Positions 37,545-49,806 of a stretch of 64,000 bases of DNA are shown here, piece by piece. The stretch spans positions 35,381,632 through 35,445,631 of the forward strand of contig OX359246.1 of the NCBI GenBank assembly GCA_947179485.1, given 5' to 3'. A program made the position numbers and the translations under genes. The DNA is from Allacma fusca (Eukaryota; Arthropoda; Collembola; Symphypleona; Sminthuridae). Below the pieces are notes generated by a model that saw only the letters and a list, made by a program, of their open reading frames with translations, ran no database searches and had not been told where the DNA came from. Each line of letters opens with the position of its first letter. Position 1 is the first letter of the stretch.

Positions 37545-37779
37545 CACCCGCCATAAATAATTGCATAATATTTCCAATACCCAGAGTCCGGAAGCGAGTT
37601 CAAAATTGTCGTTCGCCGTTTCTTTTACAAGAATCCATTGTTAAAATCAATCGCACGAATAAGTAAGGTGGTAATACAAATAAATTGTATTGATACTTCA
37701 AGGGTAATAATGATTAGCATTTCTGCTCACATATCCTTCTTATAAGTAGATATGTAGCTATTATTCACTTTTTTCAACT

Positions 37780-37930
37780 CAATCGCATCTTCAACAGCTA
37801 CATTGCAAACACTGAAAGGAAACGATGAAAACATTAATATCTTACAGTAAGATTAGAATGAAAAGAAATCTCATTTAACAAGATGCGGAAAGTTAGGGAG
37901 ACCAGAAATGAATCTTTGTAACCCAGTGTT
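37780..37930 (+). pseudogene. Relic of TMEM53 exon 1 (unit B)
   Basis: A stretch running from CATCTTCAACAGCTACA to GTTAGGGAGACCAGAAA matches the 5' UTR and exon 1 of the TMEM53 copies, but the frame is lost. A parallel relic sits at 57730-57870 before copy C, so the duplication of exon 1 predates the duplication of the units. Confidence 0.6.
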
Positions 37931-38059
37931 ACCCAATATTAGCTTGCAATTACAAATGGAACAAAAGTTACAAACGAATTTTGCATGTCTTAACCCTTAT
38001 GACGAATAGAAGTGGCGGAGGGCAAACGTTTTGCTGCACCTACTATAAATAATTGCGAT

Positions 38060-38783
38060 TAGAGCATCACCCCGTGGAATATTTTAGGCCCGTACCCGCC
38101 CGCGGCCCGTAAATGCTTACCCGTGCCCGCCCGGCCCGAAATTAAAGTTCAACAATAAGGCCCGGCCCGTAAAATTTAAAAAAGCCCGTAGCCCACCCGC
38201 TAATACCAGTCCAGCTTGTAAATTCATAGCTATAGACCCAGAACAATTTCCCTATTCAATTTTTCATTTTCACCTTCTTTTGAATGAAATTGGTAAGAGC
38301 TGGGGTTGCTTCCACTGCAGAATTCTTACAATTATGTTTGGCCAGAGTTGATGTCCCTCCTTGGCGCCATTGCCTGCTAAAACATTCCTGAACTCATTGC
38401 ACTTCACATAATTTATAGGCAACTATGTTCAACTAGTATCTGTTTAAGTGTTTTTCAAACTTCAATCTTCCGACTATTTCCTGTAATTTAATTCGTTGAC
38501 ACTAAATGTCAAGGTTTTGTTTTAAAAGTAAAATTGCAAACGTTTGAACATTGTTCCATATATTCAAGTTATATACTTCTACAACCCCTGATCCAGCATG
38601 CACCACAGGAATTTTTTCACGGGCTTTTACGGGTTTTCACGGTCTTTCTTAACCGCATTGAAAAGACCGTACCCGCCCGTAACCCGTCAAGTGTAATACA
38701 TTTTACCCGTACCCGCCCGAAGCCCGGGCGGGCCGGGCATTTTACGGGCTTACCCGCAAATTTTAACCGCCCGAGATGCTCTA
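38060..38783. mobile_element. hAT-like element (TAGAGCATC family), intact sister
   Basis: Starts TAGAGCATC and ends GATGCTCTA, with perfect 8-bp flanks attgcgat (38052-38059 and 38784-38791). CCCGCCCG/CCCGTACC word arrays lie at both sides. Same family as 22212-25226. The interior shared by both includes GTTTGGCCAGAGTTGATG. No transposase. Confidence 0.93.
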
Positions 38784-39411
38784 ATTGCGATAGTCCAATT
38801 AAGACAAAACATTAGACTATAAATCCCAAAGGTAACATGGGCAAGAATGCAACTTTCCAAAACGCAATTTACGAAAGGTGGGAAAAGGCAGGAAAATCAA
38901 CTTCAAGGGGAATTTTCAATGCGATCTTTGGAAGGTCGCTATCACATAATGTGGGAATGTACCCAATACCAGCAATTCAGAGGACCCCTGGTAAACTTTT
39001 ACACCCAAGTCATATGTTGGGAAAATTGCATTGGCAAAATGTTCAAGACAACCTTCAACCAACAAGACTACATCAAAGTCCTTTTCTGGATAAATGTCAT
39101 TAAGCTTAGAGAATACATATACTAGCCATTTAAAAATCTGAAAATTCAAGGAAAACTACAAAGGTTAAAAGTAGCTGTCAGGTTTATTATTATGTAAGAT
39201 AAATAGCTGTGTAAAACTCCGTAATAACGTTGTTTGTAAGGGCTAAAGCTAAAACAATTGACTGAATGAATTTTTACTATTAATTATACATAATTACAAA
39301 ATGCATTTTGCTGAAAACTTGTTTTCATGTGAGAATCCAGTACCAGACTCGTATTTGTTATATGTGAAATCATGGGAGTATATAATTAAAGCTTCCGTCA
39401 TCAGTGCAGCC
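38784..39411. repeat. Duplicated upstream block of TMEM53 unit B
   Basis: Matches 13810-14220 and 58020-58650 upstream of the other copies. Short frames here have no recognisable product. Confidence 0.5.
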
Positions 39412-39416
39412 TAGGG

Positions 39417-40980
39417 TAAAGGCGTGGCCCGCAGGAGATTTCCCAACCCAACCCGAGTCTTACCCACAAATACGTAACCCGAACCCGCCCGACCCGAAAG
39501 TCAACCTCTGAAACGTCGACCCGCCCCGACCCGACAGTATTTTTTTAGGCCCGCGCCAGACCGCAGCCCGCTGAGTTTCAGGTGACACAGCCCGACCCAG
39601 CTTGCGGGCCCCCGCGGGGCCCGCAATTGTTTAAGAACTTAGTAAAACGCTGTCAGATTCGCTTCCCATCACAATGTCTAAAACAAAAGTATAAACCGTA
39701 GAACGGTAGGGGAAAAAGTTCTGTATCCTGGTATCCAGGATACTTGGGCAAGTGACCCTCACCAGTTGGGCAAATGGATTTGTTGGGCAAGTATGACTCA
39801 GTTGGGCAAATGAAAATTTTCATACCTACTAGGGGTCGAATTTTTTTTTTGAAATTCATTTGGGCAAATGAAATTTTTTGTACCTACTAGAGGTTCAGTT
39901 GGGCAAATGAAAATGTTCATACCTACTAGGGGTCGAATTTTTTTTTTAAATTGAGTTGGGCAAATGAAATTTTTTGTACCTACTACGGGTTCAGTTGGCC
40001 AAACCTACTAGGGGTCGAATTTGTTTTGAAATTCAGTTGGGCAAATGGAAATTGTCGTACCTATTAGGGGTCGAATTTTTTTTTGAAATTCAGTTGGGCA
40101 AATGAAAATTTTCGTACCTACTAGGGGTCGAATTTGTTTTGAAATTCAGTTGGGCAAATGAAAATTTTTGTACCTACTAGGGGCCGATTTTTTTTGAAAT
40201 TCAGTTGGGCATTTTTGAAATTCAGTTGGGCAAATGAAAATTTTCGTACCTACTAGGGGTCGAATTTGTTTTGAAATTCAATTGGGCAAATCAAAATTCT
40301 TGTTCCTACTAGGGGTAGAATTTGTTTTTGAAACCTAGTTGGGCAGGTGCTACTTTCAGTTGACCACCCCTTTATGGTTGGGCAATTGGTCCTTCTTTTA
40401 GGATACTTGGGCATTTGGAACTTTTTCCACTACCGCCGTAGAAACCGAAGAATAAATATTATTTAAGTTTTAAAATTTTTTTAATATCTGTAGTTGGTTC
40501 GATTTTTAATTTGTGTTTGAAAATCCCTTTGCAGGAAACGTTAACTAATGGTAAGAATACTGCTCTAACAGATTTCAGAACAGCAACTTCAAAACGTTAC
40601 AAGTCACAGTCACACAATGATAAGCGAAGAACACGATGAATAGTAACAACCAACACTTACAAAGGCAGAAACGTGAGCAATCACAAACGGACGCAAACCA
40701 TATAATTCTGGAAAAATCCTAAACGTCGGTGATTGAAATTTAAACGTTTTGCGGGCTGCTTGCGGGCCCAAGGTATATTTAAATCCTGCCCGAACCCGCC
40801 CGCAGCCCGCACTATGTGCATAAATTTCAACCCGACCTGCCCCGTTGAAATACAATAAAAACCCAACCCGATCCGCAACTTGCAACACGACAAAGCATTA
40901 AACCCGAACCCGCCCATAACCCGCACGGGCGGGTCGGGCCTCGGCCCGACCCGAATTTTTACCCGCGGGCCACGCCTTTA
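39417..40980. mobile_element. Middle hAT-like element, AACCCGCCCGACCC word array
   Basis: Perfect 16-bp inverted ends TAAAGGCGTGGCCCGC, with perfect 8-bp flanks gcctaggg (39409-39416, 40981-40988). Both sides are arrays of ACCCGACCCGCCCG-like words. It sits inside the older element 39412-41998 and is itself interrupted at 39704. Confidence 0.93.
39704..40435. mobile_element. Inner element with 8-bp target duplication and 56-bp tandem repeats
   Basis: Ends CGGTAGGGGAAAAAGTTC and the mirrored CGGTAGTGGAAAAAGTTC, with perfect 8-bp flanks ccgtagaa (39696-39703, 40436-40443). The interior holds about eight tandem units of 56-57 bp built on CAGTTGGGCAAATGAAA and CTACTAGGGGTCGAA. The termini do not fit YARNG, so the superfamily is uncertain. 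Confidence 0.88.
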
Positions 40981-42094
40981 GCCTAGGGTTCCTCACAACT
41001 CAAGTTATCACGTTATTTGAACTTGGAGTTATACTTGAAATTGAATTTTCAACTCAATTTCGAAATAGTTGTATTTGACCACTTGTAAATCAATTTTTTA
41101 ATTGACAGTCAATTACCGGAAACCAACTGATAGCTTCAATGTTTGAAGTTGGCAATTATTACAGATACAAGTAGTATTATTTGCACAAATTGAAGTTGAA
41201 TTGAAATTGCCTTGAAGTTGATTTAAATTGAGTCGAATAATTTCACGTGCCATCAAACGCTTCTACTTAATATCAAAATAACAAATATAATGGTTTATTA
41301 CATGTTTGTTTATTCCTTTTAACACGTTAAATCTCAATAAGCTACACGTAATACCACTAAGTAACTCGAAGTTTTCCCGAGGAACGTTTTAGAAACTTCA
41401 ATTGATTTTTGCTTCGAAAACTCAATGATTTCCAGTTTTCAGACAACCCTAAACTCCGGCGGTGAATACATAATGATTGTTTATGTCAAAGGATTTCTTG
41501 TTTTTAGTTGACTGCTTGAACCGTCTTCCGTGTATCTATTAACAACTAATTCAAGGATGTTCTGCCTTTCGCCACTCATAATAATAACGTTGATTAAATT
41601 CATTAGTTATTTTAACTTATTACAGATTAAGTATGAATGAGATTTCTGGAGCTTTGCGTTGCCAACAGCATGGCGTAGTATCTTCTGTTCATTAAAAATG
41701 CTTTTTCCAACGCGCTTGCTTCATTCGTTCAGAAATTGCCAATTAATCGACGTGAACTATCAATTACTTGTACTTTAGCAACTTGAAGTTGAATTGATGA
41801 AGCTACTCAAATGAAAAGCTTTATTTGTTAGTTGAGTTGAAGTTAAAATTGATTGTTCAGCCAAAAATTTGATTAAACTTGAAGTTGTCTTCAATTTACA
41901 ATTTATTTTTTTATCAATTGAAATTAACTTGAAGTTGCAATTGAACTTGTAAGTTGCTGTACTAACTACTGTACTACATGAAGTTGTGAGGAGCCCTAGG
42001 TAGTCTCACATTCCATGCAGGAGTAAACTTCATTCGCATCTTCAAAAGCTACAGTACAAACACTAAAACGAAACAGTAAACACATCATCTGAAA

Positions 42095-43450
42095 ATGTCT
42101 AATAAACTGAGCTTTACATTTAATGTCGAATACCCTAAAAAAGTTAATAACGACTATATCTCAAAATCAGATCATAATGAACAGGGAAGAAGCCATCTCA
42201 AAAGCCAAGATGTTGAAAGTGAGGGAGACCAGAAAACTATGGTAATTGTTTTGTTTGGTTGGACTGGAGCAAAGGACAAACAATTGGCCAAGTATTCGGA
42301 TATTTATTTAAACAGGTGGTTCGTGTTTTTAATAATTTAATAATAAAATATAGTTGTTGAAGAGGTAAAAGGGATTCAATGATATTTTAAAACAGGTAAA
42401 ATGATCGACTTGCACCTCAGAGTGCAAAATATTTTATTTGTTTTTTACATTTCCTGAAAATTGTATGTAGATCGTTTTCCAGTTAGTGCAATCTGAAAAA
42501 TCAAAACGCTTTTGGATCTTCACTGACGATTTTATAATTAATACATAGAAAGCAGTAAATTAGAAAATGAAATAATAACATAAATAGTCAGTAAATTATC
42601 CCTCCAAAATGTTAACAATTCCTAAAATTTAGTATTTACTTGCAGATGCATAGTCGTTCGGTGTATCATTCCCGTAATGACAATAACCGTTAATCAACAG
42701 AAGCAAAATCTACTGGGAGCTTAACTTGTTAACCAATTACGAGAACAAAAATTTAACACCCATCCAATATTTTTCCATGTTTTCTCAAGTGGTGGAGCTT
42801 ACATGTAGTTATGTGCCAAATCCCGCGGAATTCGACATTCGAGGAACCATTTTGGATTCTGGTCCCGTTTGGCCGACATTTAAAACAGCCCACGCTGCTG
42901 TTAAGAAAGTTTTCAGTACTTCCATGCGATTTAATTTCGGGCTTGCAACTCTCGTCTCAATTATGTTAATTGCAATATGCCTAGTTATCAAAATGTATGT
43001 TTCCCTCAAAAATGCTTGGATCACTAGTGTTTACAGTACAATGAGAAGACCCAAGGGAAAAAAATTAGAGAACTATCCGCTTTGTGACTACCAGACTCGA
43101 ATTTGGAAGCTAAAAAATCATTCGTTTATGTTCCTCTACTCCGAGATGGATGATATTAGTCCTGCAAAAGAAGTGGAGGAAGTTGCAGCTGCTATCCGGG
43201 AGAGAGGGGGCACTGCTCAGCTTGTTAAATTTGAGGGATCGGATCATGTTTTGCATTACAAAATGTATCCAATGGTAAAAGTCAATTTTAAATTCCTTGT
43301 AATAGCTAAGCCAAAATTTATGCTCATAATTTTAATAAACTAAATTTCATTTAAATCTTTAACTTGTAGGAGTATGTTTCTGCAATTACCAAGTTTATTG
43401 ACGAGACAATGGAGTCTAATATTGGTCCGGCCATTTATTGGGATGAATAG
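42095..43450 (+). pseudogene. TMEM53-like (DUF829) copy B, pseudogene
   Basis: Exons about 42095-42315, 42646-43274 and 43370-43450 match copy C. The donor of exon 1 is changed (AACAGGTGGTTC where A and C have AACAGGGGGTTC), so ordinary splicing would create a stop. Exon 2 has TAA at 42722-42724 and a deletion removing the YSYVLKEIARQ region. The lower half of exon 2 stays open, including the YSEMDD and GSDHVLH segments, so decay is recent or only the 3' part matters. Confidence 0.85.
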
Positions 43451-43788
43451 AATTAAAAGTTTAAAGCTTCGAAATTAACTTGGATTAGTTAGACATGGGA
43501 TTTAGATTTTTAAGAATTACAAATATATGCGGTTTGTTTATAATTATTAAAGCTGAGCGCAATTGGCATTCCTATTGGTTTAGTTGTTGTTTCTCTGGAA
43601 TTCATTTGAGGGTTCAGGTGGAGTTTCGAAACTCTTAGGGTAACGTATTGCTAGTATATATTATGAAAGTTGCGTTAGTAAATAATGGCATACACTCTTA
43701 TTCAAATAGTTTGCATAGATATCGACATGTAGTGACAATATATGTACATGTTTGGTCGGTCCTCCTATATTACATTGAGATATATAAT
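43451..43788. repeat. Duplicated 3' flank of TMEM53 copy B
   Basis: Matches 60119-60450 up to a sharp break at about 43788, where the LINE begins. Confidence 0.6.
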
Positions 43789-46700
43789 AGAGCCACTGCA
43801 TTTAGATGCCTCAGCGTTCACCTTAATTGACACAGGCACCAGTCCAGCAGTCCGCTGCAAAAATGGGATTTCTCACAAATGTTGGCACAGATGGGCATTT
43901 CATCTTAGGATGCACTCTGTACCTCTAATGCTTTACTACAATATTAATTTCAAATATTCGTCATTACTTATTGTAGATATGGAGTTCAACCCCCTCTCGC
44001 CTCTGACTTTAGAGGAAATGGAGGTGGTTGTTCCGGACGAGGCTGTTGCCTCACTGTTAGCTGACTCTGGTGCTCCAGATCCGGCTCAAAACAATGTTGA
44101 GCAGGGAACGGTTTCGGAAGCTATTGATCAGGATGCATCTGCTCCTGGTACTAGTTTCACACGTGTTCCTAGCTCAGAGGTCAGGAAGATGACCAGTAAG
44201 GATAGGAGGCGATATCTGAAACAACTCAGTATCGAGAAGAAGAAATCGGCTCCCACACCGTCTACTCCTACCGCGACGGACAAGCGCCCTCATCCGAGTG
44301 GCTCTGGTTCTAGCGCTGAGGAGAACGGTAAGAAAAGCAGGAAGTTCGGCCGAACTGACCTGCCAACTCCACCAACTGCGCATTCTTCAGGAGTCGGCTG
44401 TAAAGTACCTCCGAAGGATGCAGCCAAAACAACTGAGGTTAATGTTGAGACGCCTCTACTGCCTGATTCCACCATAATTACCTTTGCGGGTGATCATGAA
44501 GGGAAGAAGATCAGTGCAAAGGCTTGCCAACACTTTACCTTGGAGCTTTATAAGCGGTATGACGATGGAGTTAGTCAGAGGGTCATTCTGCAAATGAGGG
44601 AACCCACACTAACTCCAAATGGCCGTATAAGAGTTGATTGTTTCAACTCTCATACCTATGACTGGGTGGCCAGTCAATGCCCCAACGTAAAGTGGGTGAG
44701 TCATTACGGGACTCATACCTTTACGGCTTGGAAGCCCACGGAAGCTCCCTCTGAGCAATCAGAGAAGCTTACAACCTTTTTCACCCGTGCGAATGGCCCA
44801 GCGCTATCGTTTCCTGAGTTTCTGAAAAGACTCAGGACCACTGCTAGGTTGCAGTAGGATCATTGGTGTTGATCCTTCCTCAGTTGAGTTTTTGCGAATC
44901 AAAGACTTTACGCTTTTCTACAGCGTAGGTACCATACGCTTTGAGGAAAGAATGAAGAAAAAGGAGCGCAAAAAGGCTGATGTGTAACTGCGGTGCAACC
45001 ATCCTTTATCCTCCCAAATAAATGTGTGTATCCTCTAGGTCTACTCCTGGGTCAAGTAACATGGGTGTATCTATTATAAATACTCCCCATGTCTACACGA
45101 CCCAAATTAACTTGCATCATTGTCGTGATGCGTCAACTTCACTAATGAATTGGCGCGACAGTCTATTGATGCAACAAAAGAATGCATTGCATTTGCACAG
45201 TAACAGCAATATCTGCTCATTCATTAATTTTTCTCATCCAAGAACCTTATTTGGTCAAATGCAAAATCTCTGGCCTTGGCAAAAGAGATCAAATTTTTGT
45301 TGGTACAATAAATGAGGCTCCTAGAGCCTGCATTGTAGCGACAAAAAATATAACCGCCACTCCTCTAACTCAATTTAATGATATAGATTTGGTGGTTATA
45401 TCAACTGTATGGAGAGGTGGGCTGATCATTTTTGCATCAGCTTATTGTCCTGGTGACTCACCCACCACTCCGAGTAACTCAATCACCGAGCTGGTAGAAT
45501 ACTGTATTGAGCTTAACATCCCACTGATTTTGGGTGCCGACAGTATGGGGCAGCTCTAACATAAATTCTAGGGGGAACAACTCCTGGAATTCCTATTAAC
45601 CAATCATCTACAGACCTGCAATGTGTGTAATAAACCTATATTTGTAGTTGCCAATAGAGAGGAGGTTTTAGACGTTACCATAACTAACACATGGGCACAT
45701 AATCTGATTCGACAATGGAATGTACTAGATCGGGAATCTATGTCTGACCATTTGTACATCGGATTCTTGGTATCCGCAGCAAAGCCACCCCCAGTAAAAG
45801 TCGGGAACATTAGGAAAGCTGACTGGGATATTTTTAACGTCAACTTAGCGGATAGATTAGAAGGCATTAAGTTGGAGGCTCCTCTTAGCAGTCGTGTGCT
45901 AGAGAATCAGGCCCAACTTATTACTTCATCTATCCAGTATAGTTTTGACCAGGCCTGTCCTCTGAAAGTAGTACATTGGAGGCAAAAAACAGTCCCCTGG
46001 TGGACAAATGAGCTTTCTGCACTCCGCAAAAGATCTTGCGGTCTCTACAGACAGGCTGGCATCCCGGAAAACAGTGATCCAACTTCCTGGCAGAACTATA
46101 AAAAGTGCAGGAATAAATACAAACAAGTTCTTAGAACGGAAAAACGGAAGTCCTGGCAAAGCTACTGTGCGAGTATAACAACTCTACCAGTGGCGGCCAG
46201 GATACACAAAATACTAAGCTCCGACGCTCATAAGCTTCCTACTCGCTTAAAAGTCTCTAATGATGATTTCACGAAAGACGATAGCGAAGTATTAGATGAA
46301 CTACTAGCTCACCACTTCCCCAGCTGTCCCAACCCTGCTATAACTGCATGGGATCATGACAAGCTGGATGTGTTGGAGCTGGATAGTATAGTTAATCCAG
46401 ATAGGGTGAAGTGGGCTATTCGCACCTTTGGCCCCTATAAAGCAGCCGGGGCGGACGACATCGCCCCTATAGTATTACTAAAGGGATTGGATGTTCTAAA
46501 TCCGTACCTTTGTGCAATTTATAAAGGTTGCTTGTCACTCGGATATGTTCCTCTTGAATGGAGGAAAGCTAGTGATATTCATACCAAAAGCAGGAAAAGG
46601 CAGCTATGAAAATGCTGCTGATTGGAGACTCACTTTCCTCGTTTTTACTAAAGACGCTGGAGAGACTAGTTGATCGTCACACAAGAACGCCACAACTACA

Positions 46701-48146
46701 ACACTCTTTGCGTTTACATAAACAATTCGCTTATCTTAGAGGGACGTCCACTGAAGCTGCTCTTCATCGGCTGGTCAGCTATGTGGAAAAGGCCCTACAA
46801 AATAAGGAAATTGTCATTGCAATCTTTGCTCACATTGAGGGTGCCTTCAATAACTTGCTATTTAAAGCAATGCATAATGCCTTGAACAGAGCTGGAATTG
46901 ACCATGCAATCTGTCGATGGATAGATCACATGCTGCAATCCAGAATTGTCTGTTCCACGTTGAGAAGCTCTTACAGGGAGAGACGGGTGGAGCGGGGAAC
47001 ACCACAACGTGGTGTACTCTCACCTCTAATCTGGATTCTCGTCATGGACGAACTTCTCTATCTGCTGCAGACCAAATTGCCATCGGTCTTTTCACAAGGA
47101 TTTGCTGACGATGCAGTTGTTGCCCAAGCGGGGAAATACTTTGCCATATGTGCGGAAAGAACCATAAAGGGTCTAGGCATCATTGACTCATGGTGTACAC
47201 GCACTGGCCTCAAATTAAATCCCAATAAAACGGGAGCTGTAATTTTCACCAGGAACACACGGTTGAGGATAAAGAGCTTATTCTACCGTGGGAACCAAAT
47301 ATCTATTCTACCTAGCATTAGATATCTAGGAGTAATGCTAGACAGTCATCTCACATGGAGAGCGCACTGTCTCTCCATTGCAAGTAAGGCGAGCTCATCA
47401 TTACTCACAATCAGACGCTTGGTTGGCAAGAAATGGGGCATTAGTCCAAAGATTGCCAGATGGATGTACACAGCAATTGTAAGACCCATTCTGGAATATG
47501 CAGTTGTTGTTTGGCACCCTGGTCTACTTGCCAAGTACACGTACACTAAATTAAATAGTGTACAAAGACGGGCATGTCTCAGTATCACAGGTGCTTGTGG
47601 AAGTACCCCCACCTCCACACTTGAGGTTATTATAGGCTTTATTCCACTAGACTTACATCTACAGGGAATTGCAGTGCGCACAATGCACAGATTACGAGCC
47701 AGAGGAAATTGGCTGGGAGAATCTATGGCTTGTACTGCACGTAGCCATACCAGACTGTGGGACACTTGGTCTGCAAGAGACACTACTCTCTTGAGGAAAA
47801 GTGACTATATTTTTCCCTCCTTTACTGACACTAGTGAAATCAAAATCACTATTGGTCACAAGTCTCCTTGGACAAGAGATCTCTCTCTTGAGATGACTGG
47901 TCTAATCTGTTTTACTGACGGCTCAAAAACTGATCAGCTATCAGGTAACGGTTTTCTCATAAGCAAAAGGGATGAGGGATCCTATACAATACTGCATAGC
48001 GAATTCATCCCCCTCGATATGTACGCCACAATATTCCAGTGCGAATTGTACGCAATCTTCTGCTGTGCCAAATGGCTAGCAGAAGTTGACACAAGATTGG
48101 AGCATATCACTTTTTACAGTGACAGTCAAAGCTCTCTCCTCCGCTA
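43789..48146 (+). mobile_element. Non-LTR retrotransposon (LINE) with APE, RT and RNase H, 3'-truncated
   Basis: A two-ORF LINE of the group carrying RNase H (I/R1/LOA-like). The left boundary is the break in homology with unit C. The right end stops abruptly inside the RNase H domain, with no 3' UTR or tail. Sequence after 48146 matches 61975 onward, so about 1.5 kb of the unit (the equivalent of 60450-61975, including the minisatellite) is missing here. No target duplication could be assigned. Confidence 0.8.
43979..44987 (+). pseudogene. LINE ORF1 (gag-like)
   Basis: The ATG at 43979 opens a 292-codon frame ending at 44857. A frameshift close to that stop lets the reading continue (IIGVDPSSVEFL.. 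to KKKERKKADV) to the TAA at 44987. The first half is Pro/Ser/Thr-rich with basic patches. The second half is a compact domain with DSTIITFAGD and PEFLKRLR. It resembles the ORF1 proteins of arthropod RNase-H-bearing LINEs (DUF4780-like, tentative). No CCHC knuckle is seen. Confidence 0.6.
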
Positions 48147-48147
48147 A
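45010..48147 (+). pseudogene. LINE ORF2: endonuclease, reverse transcriptase, RNase H (broken)
   Basis: Order of domains: apurinic-type endonuclease from about 45090 (INLHHC, QEPY, SAYCPGD-like, LILGAD, RGEQLLEFLL), reverse transcriptase (GPYKAAGADDI, GTPQRGVLSPL, FADDAVV at about 47101-47121), a thumb/connection region (LGVMLDSHLTW, RPILEYA), then RNase H (FTDGSKT, CELYAI, SDSQSSLL) cut before its last motif. A frameshift near 45220, two in-frame stops near 45557 and 45571, and a frameshift near 46580 disable it. Catalytic acidic residues of RT (FADD) are intact. Confidence 0.85.
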
Positions 48148-48325
48148 TTGTAAGTTGTAATTCTGATTGTACTTATTCAGATATTATGTGGAGACACTAT
48201 TGGAATACTATTGCATTAATGTATGTACTACAATACTCAAAGATATGGCCAAACCGTAAGCAAAATTTGCATGTAGGCATCACACAAACAAAAAGCATCG
48301 CTACGCGATTATTTGAAGCTTCGTG

Positions 48326-48882
48326 TAGGGTGGCGTCAGCCACGGCCGTCAAAGTAGTATAAATTTTAGTTTTTTTTTCGAAATTTCAGATTTTTAAAAA
48401 AAAACTATCATGCCGATTTCAATCACATAGACAGTTACCATTACTTTTTACATAAGCAATATTCACAAAATTTTTCATTGAAATCGATTCAGTATTTTTA
48501 GAGATAATAGTCATTTGACATCAAGTCCAAAATTTAAAGAATTTTTTTCGAAAAAACTCTCCGGCCGATTTCAACAACATGAAAAACAGCTATTACTATT
48601 TATATAAGCAAAATTCACAAAAAATGCCATTGAAATACATGCAGTAGTTTTGGAGATAACTGTCATTTGACTTGAAGTCCAAATTTTCAATAATTGTTTT
48701 CTCAAAAACTATCCGGCCGATTTCAACCAACTACGAACTTAACCTTAAGTTTGACACAAGTAATGTCCACAAAAACTTTCATTGAAATCGGAGTAGCGGT
48801 TTTTGAGTAATCGTGCGGAAGGACACACGGACGTACGGACGAACGGACATGGCTATTTTACTAGTGGGCTGACGCCACCCTA
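48326..48882. mobile_element. Element with TAGGGTGGCGTCAGCC inverted ends
   Basis: Sixteen-bp inverted ends at 48326 and 48882. The interior contains about three tandem units of roughly 170 bp built on CCGGCCGATTTCAA and AGATAATAGTCATTTGAC, ending in a GGACGTACGGACGAACGGAC stretch. It is absent from the matching place in the unit near 62100, so it is an insertion. The target duplication is not clear. Confidence 0.7.
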
Positions 48883-49115
48883 AAAACCTGTGCGTATATA
48901 TAGAAATGTACTAATGTGAAGCGTAACGCTGCATCAAGAGTATATATATTTTGTTGTATTTAAATAAATCAAGAAAATTTAAAATGGTTTTTAGACGACG
49001 TAAGAAAACATCTACTTTTTACTTTAAACTTCAAAAGCTTGAACCAAAAATCTTTGAGCTGAACTACCTCGTCTGTACATGATTTAAGTAACACTGCCTA
49101 GGAGGAGTAGCTTAG

Positions 49116-49806
49116 AAGTACCTTTAGTTTTCCATGGTGTTAATGGAATTTGTAACCGCTTTGTTCACCCCCCAAAGTTCATTCATTGAAACGGAGGCTG
49201 TGCAAAGCATCTGAGTCCTTTAAGCTGAAACAAGTTAGTTTTCGATGCTTTTAGTAAATGGTTTTTATGGAAGTAAGACATTTGTTTTGGAAAATTTATA
49301 TTTAAGAGATTCTGGAATTCGTATGATTTCAGGTTGAAAAAATTCAAGCTTTGCTTAAACCCGTGATTCCAAAGGATACCCTTCCCACAAAAGCCTCCGT
49401 GGAAGAATTCCAGGGAGGAGGAAGGAAAGTTATCATAATTTCAACAGTACGATCTTACTCGGGAGATGTCATCCAGTTGCTGTTTCCCAGATTGGGTTTC
49501 ATCTTCCCCAGAAAGAAATTTTACGTTACAATAACTCGTGCTAACATAATGGGATAGTTATCGGAAATACACTTCTTTTGTCACAGGACACCTACTGGAG
49601 ACTGTTGCTGGACTATTCGATCCAGTTAGATGCATACACTGGATGTCCACTACCAAATTTTGCAGATAGATACTTGTTGGGATGAAATTGGTGGGGTGGA
49701 CAGTCAGGTACATATACGACTTCTAGTCGAGTGATGAGGAAAAGTTTAAATTATTAGAATCTTTTTGTAAAGAAATACAAGGATCGGAAGTCACCGTCAA
49801 ATACTA
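49116..49806 (+). pseudogene. MOV10-like helicase 3' fragment (C)
   Basis: 49116-49235 is a shrunken exon 6 end. 49333-49806 corresponds to exon 7 with motif V as EEFQGGGRK and motif VI ITRAN, frameshifted at about 49555. It is more diverged from copies 1 and 2 than they are from each other (FYVTITRA against FNVSITRA) and closest to the fragment at 62335. Confidence 0.8.

Larger units (their letters stand above)
39412..41998. mobile_element. Outer hAT-like element, AACTTGAAGTTG word array
   Basis: Left end TAGGG plus (after the inner insertion) TTCCTCACAACT, mirrored right end TAGGGCTCCTCACAACTT at 41998. Target flanks are degraded. The right part (40989-41998) is full of CAACTTCAAGTTGAATT-like words. 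It is split five bases in by the element at 39417. Confidence 0.7.
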
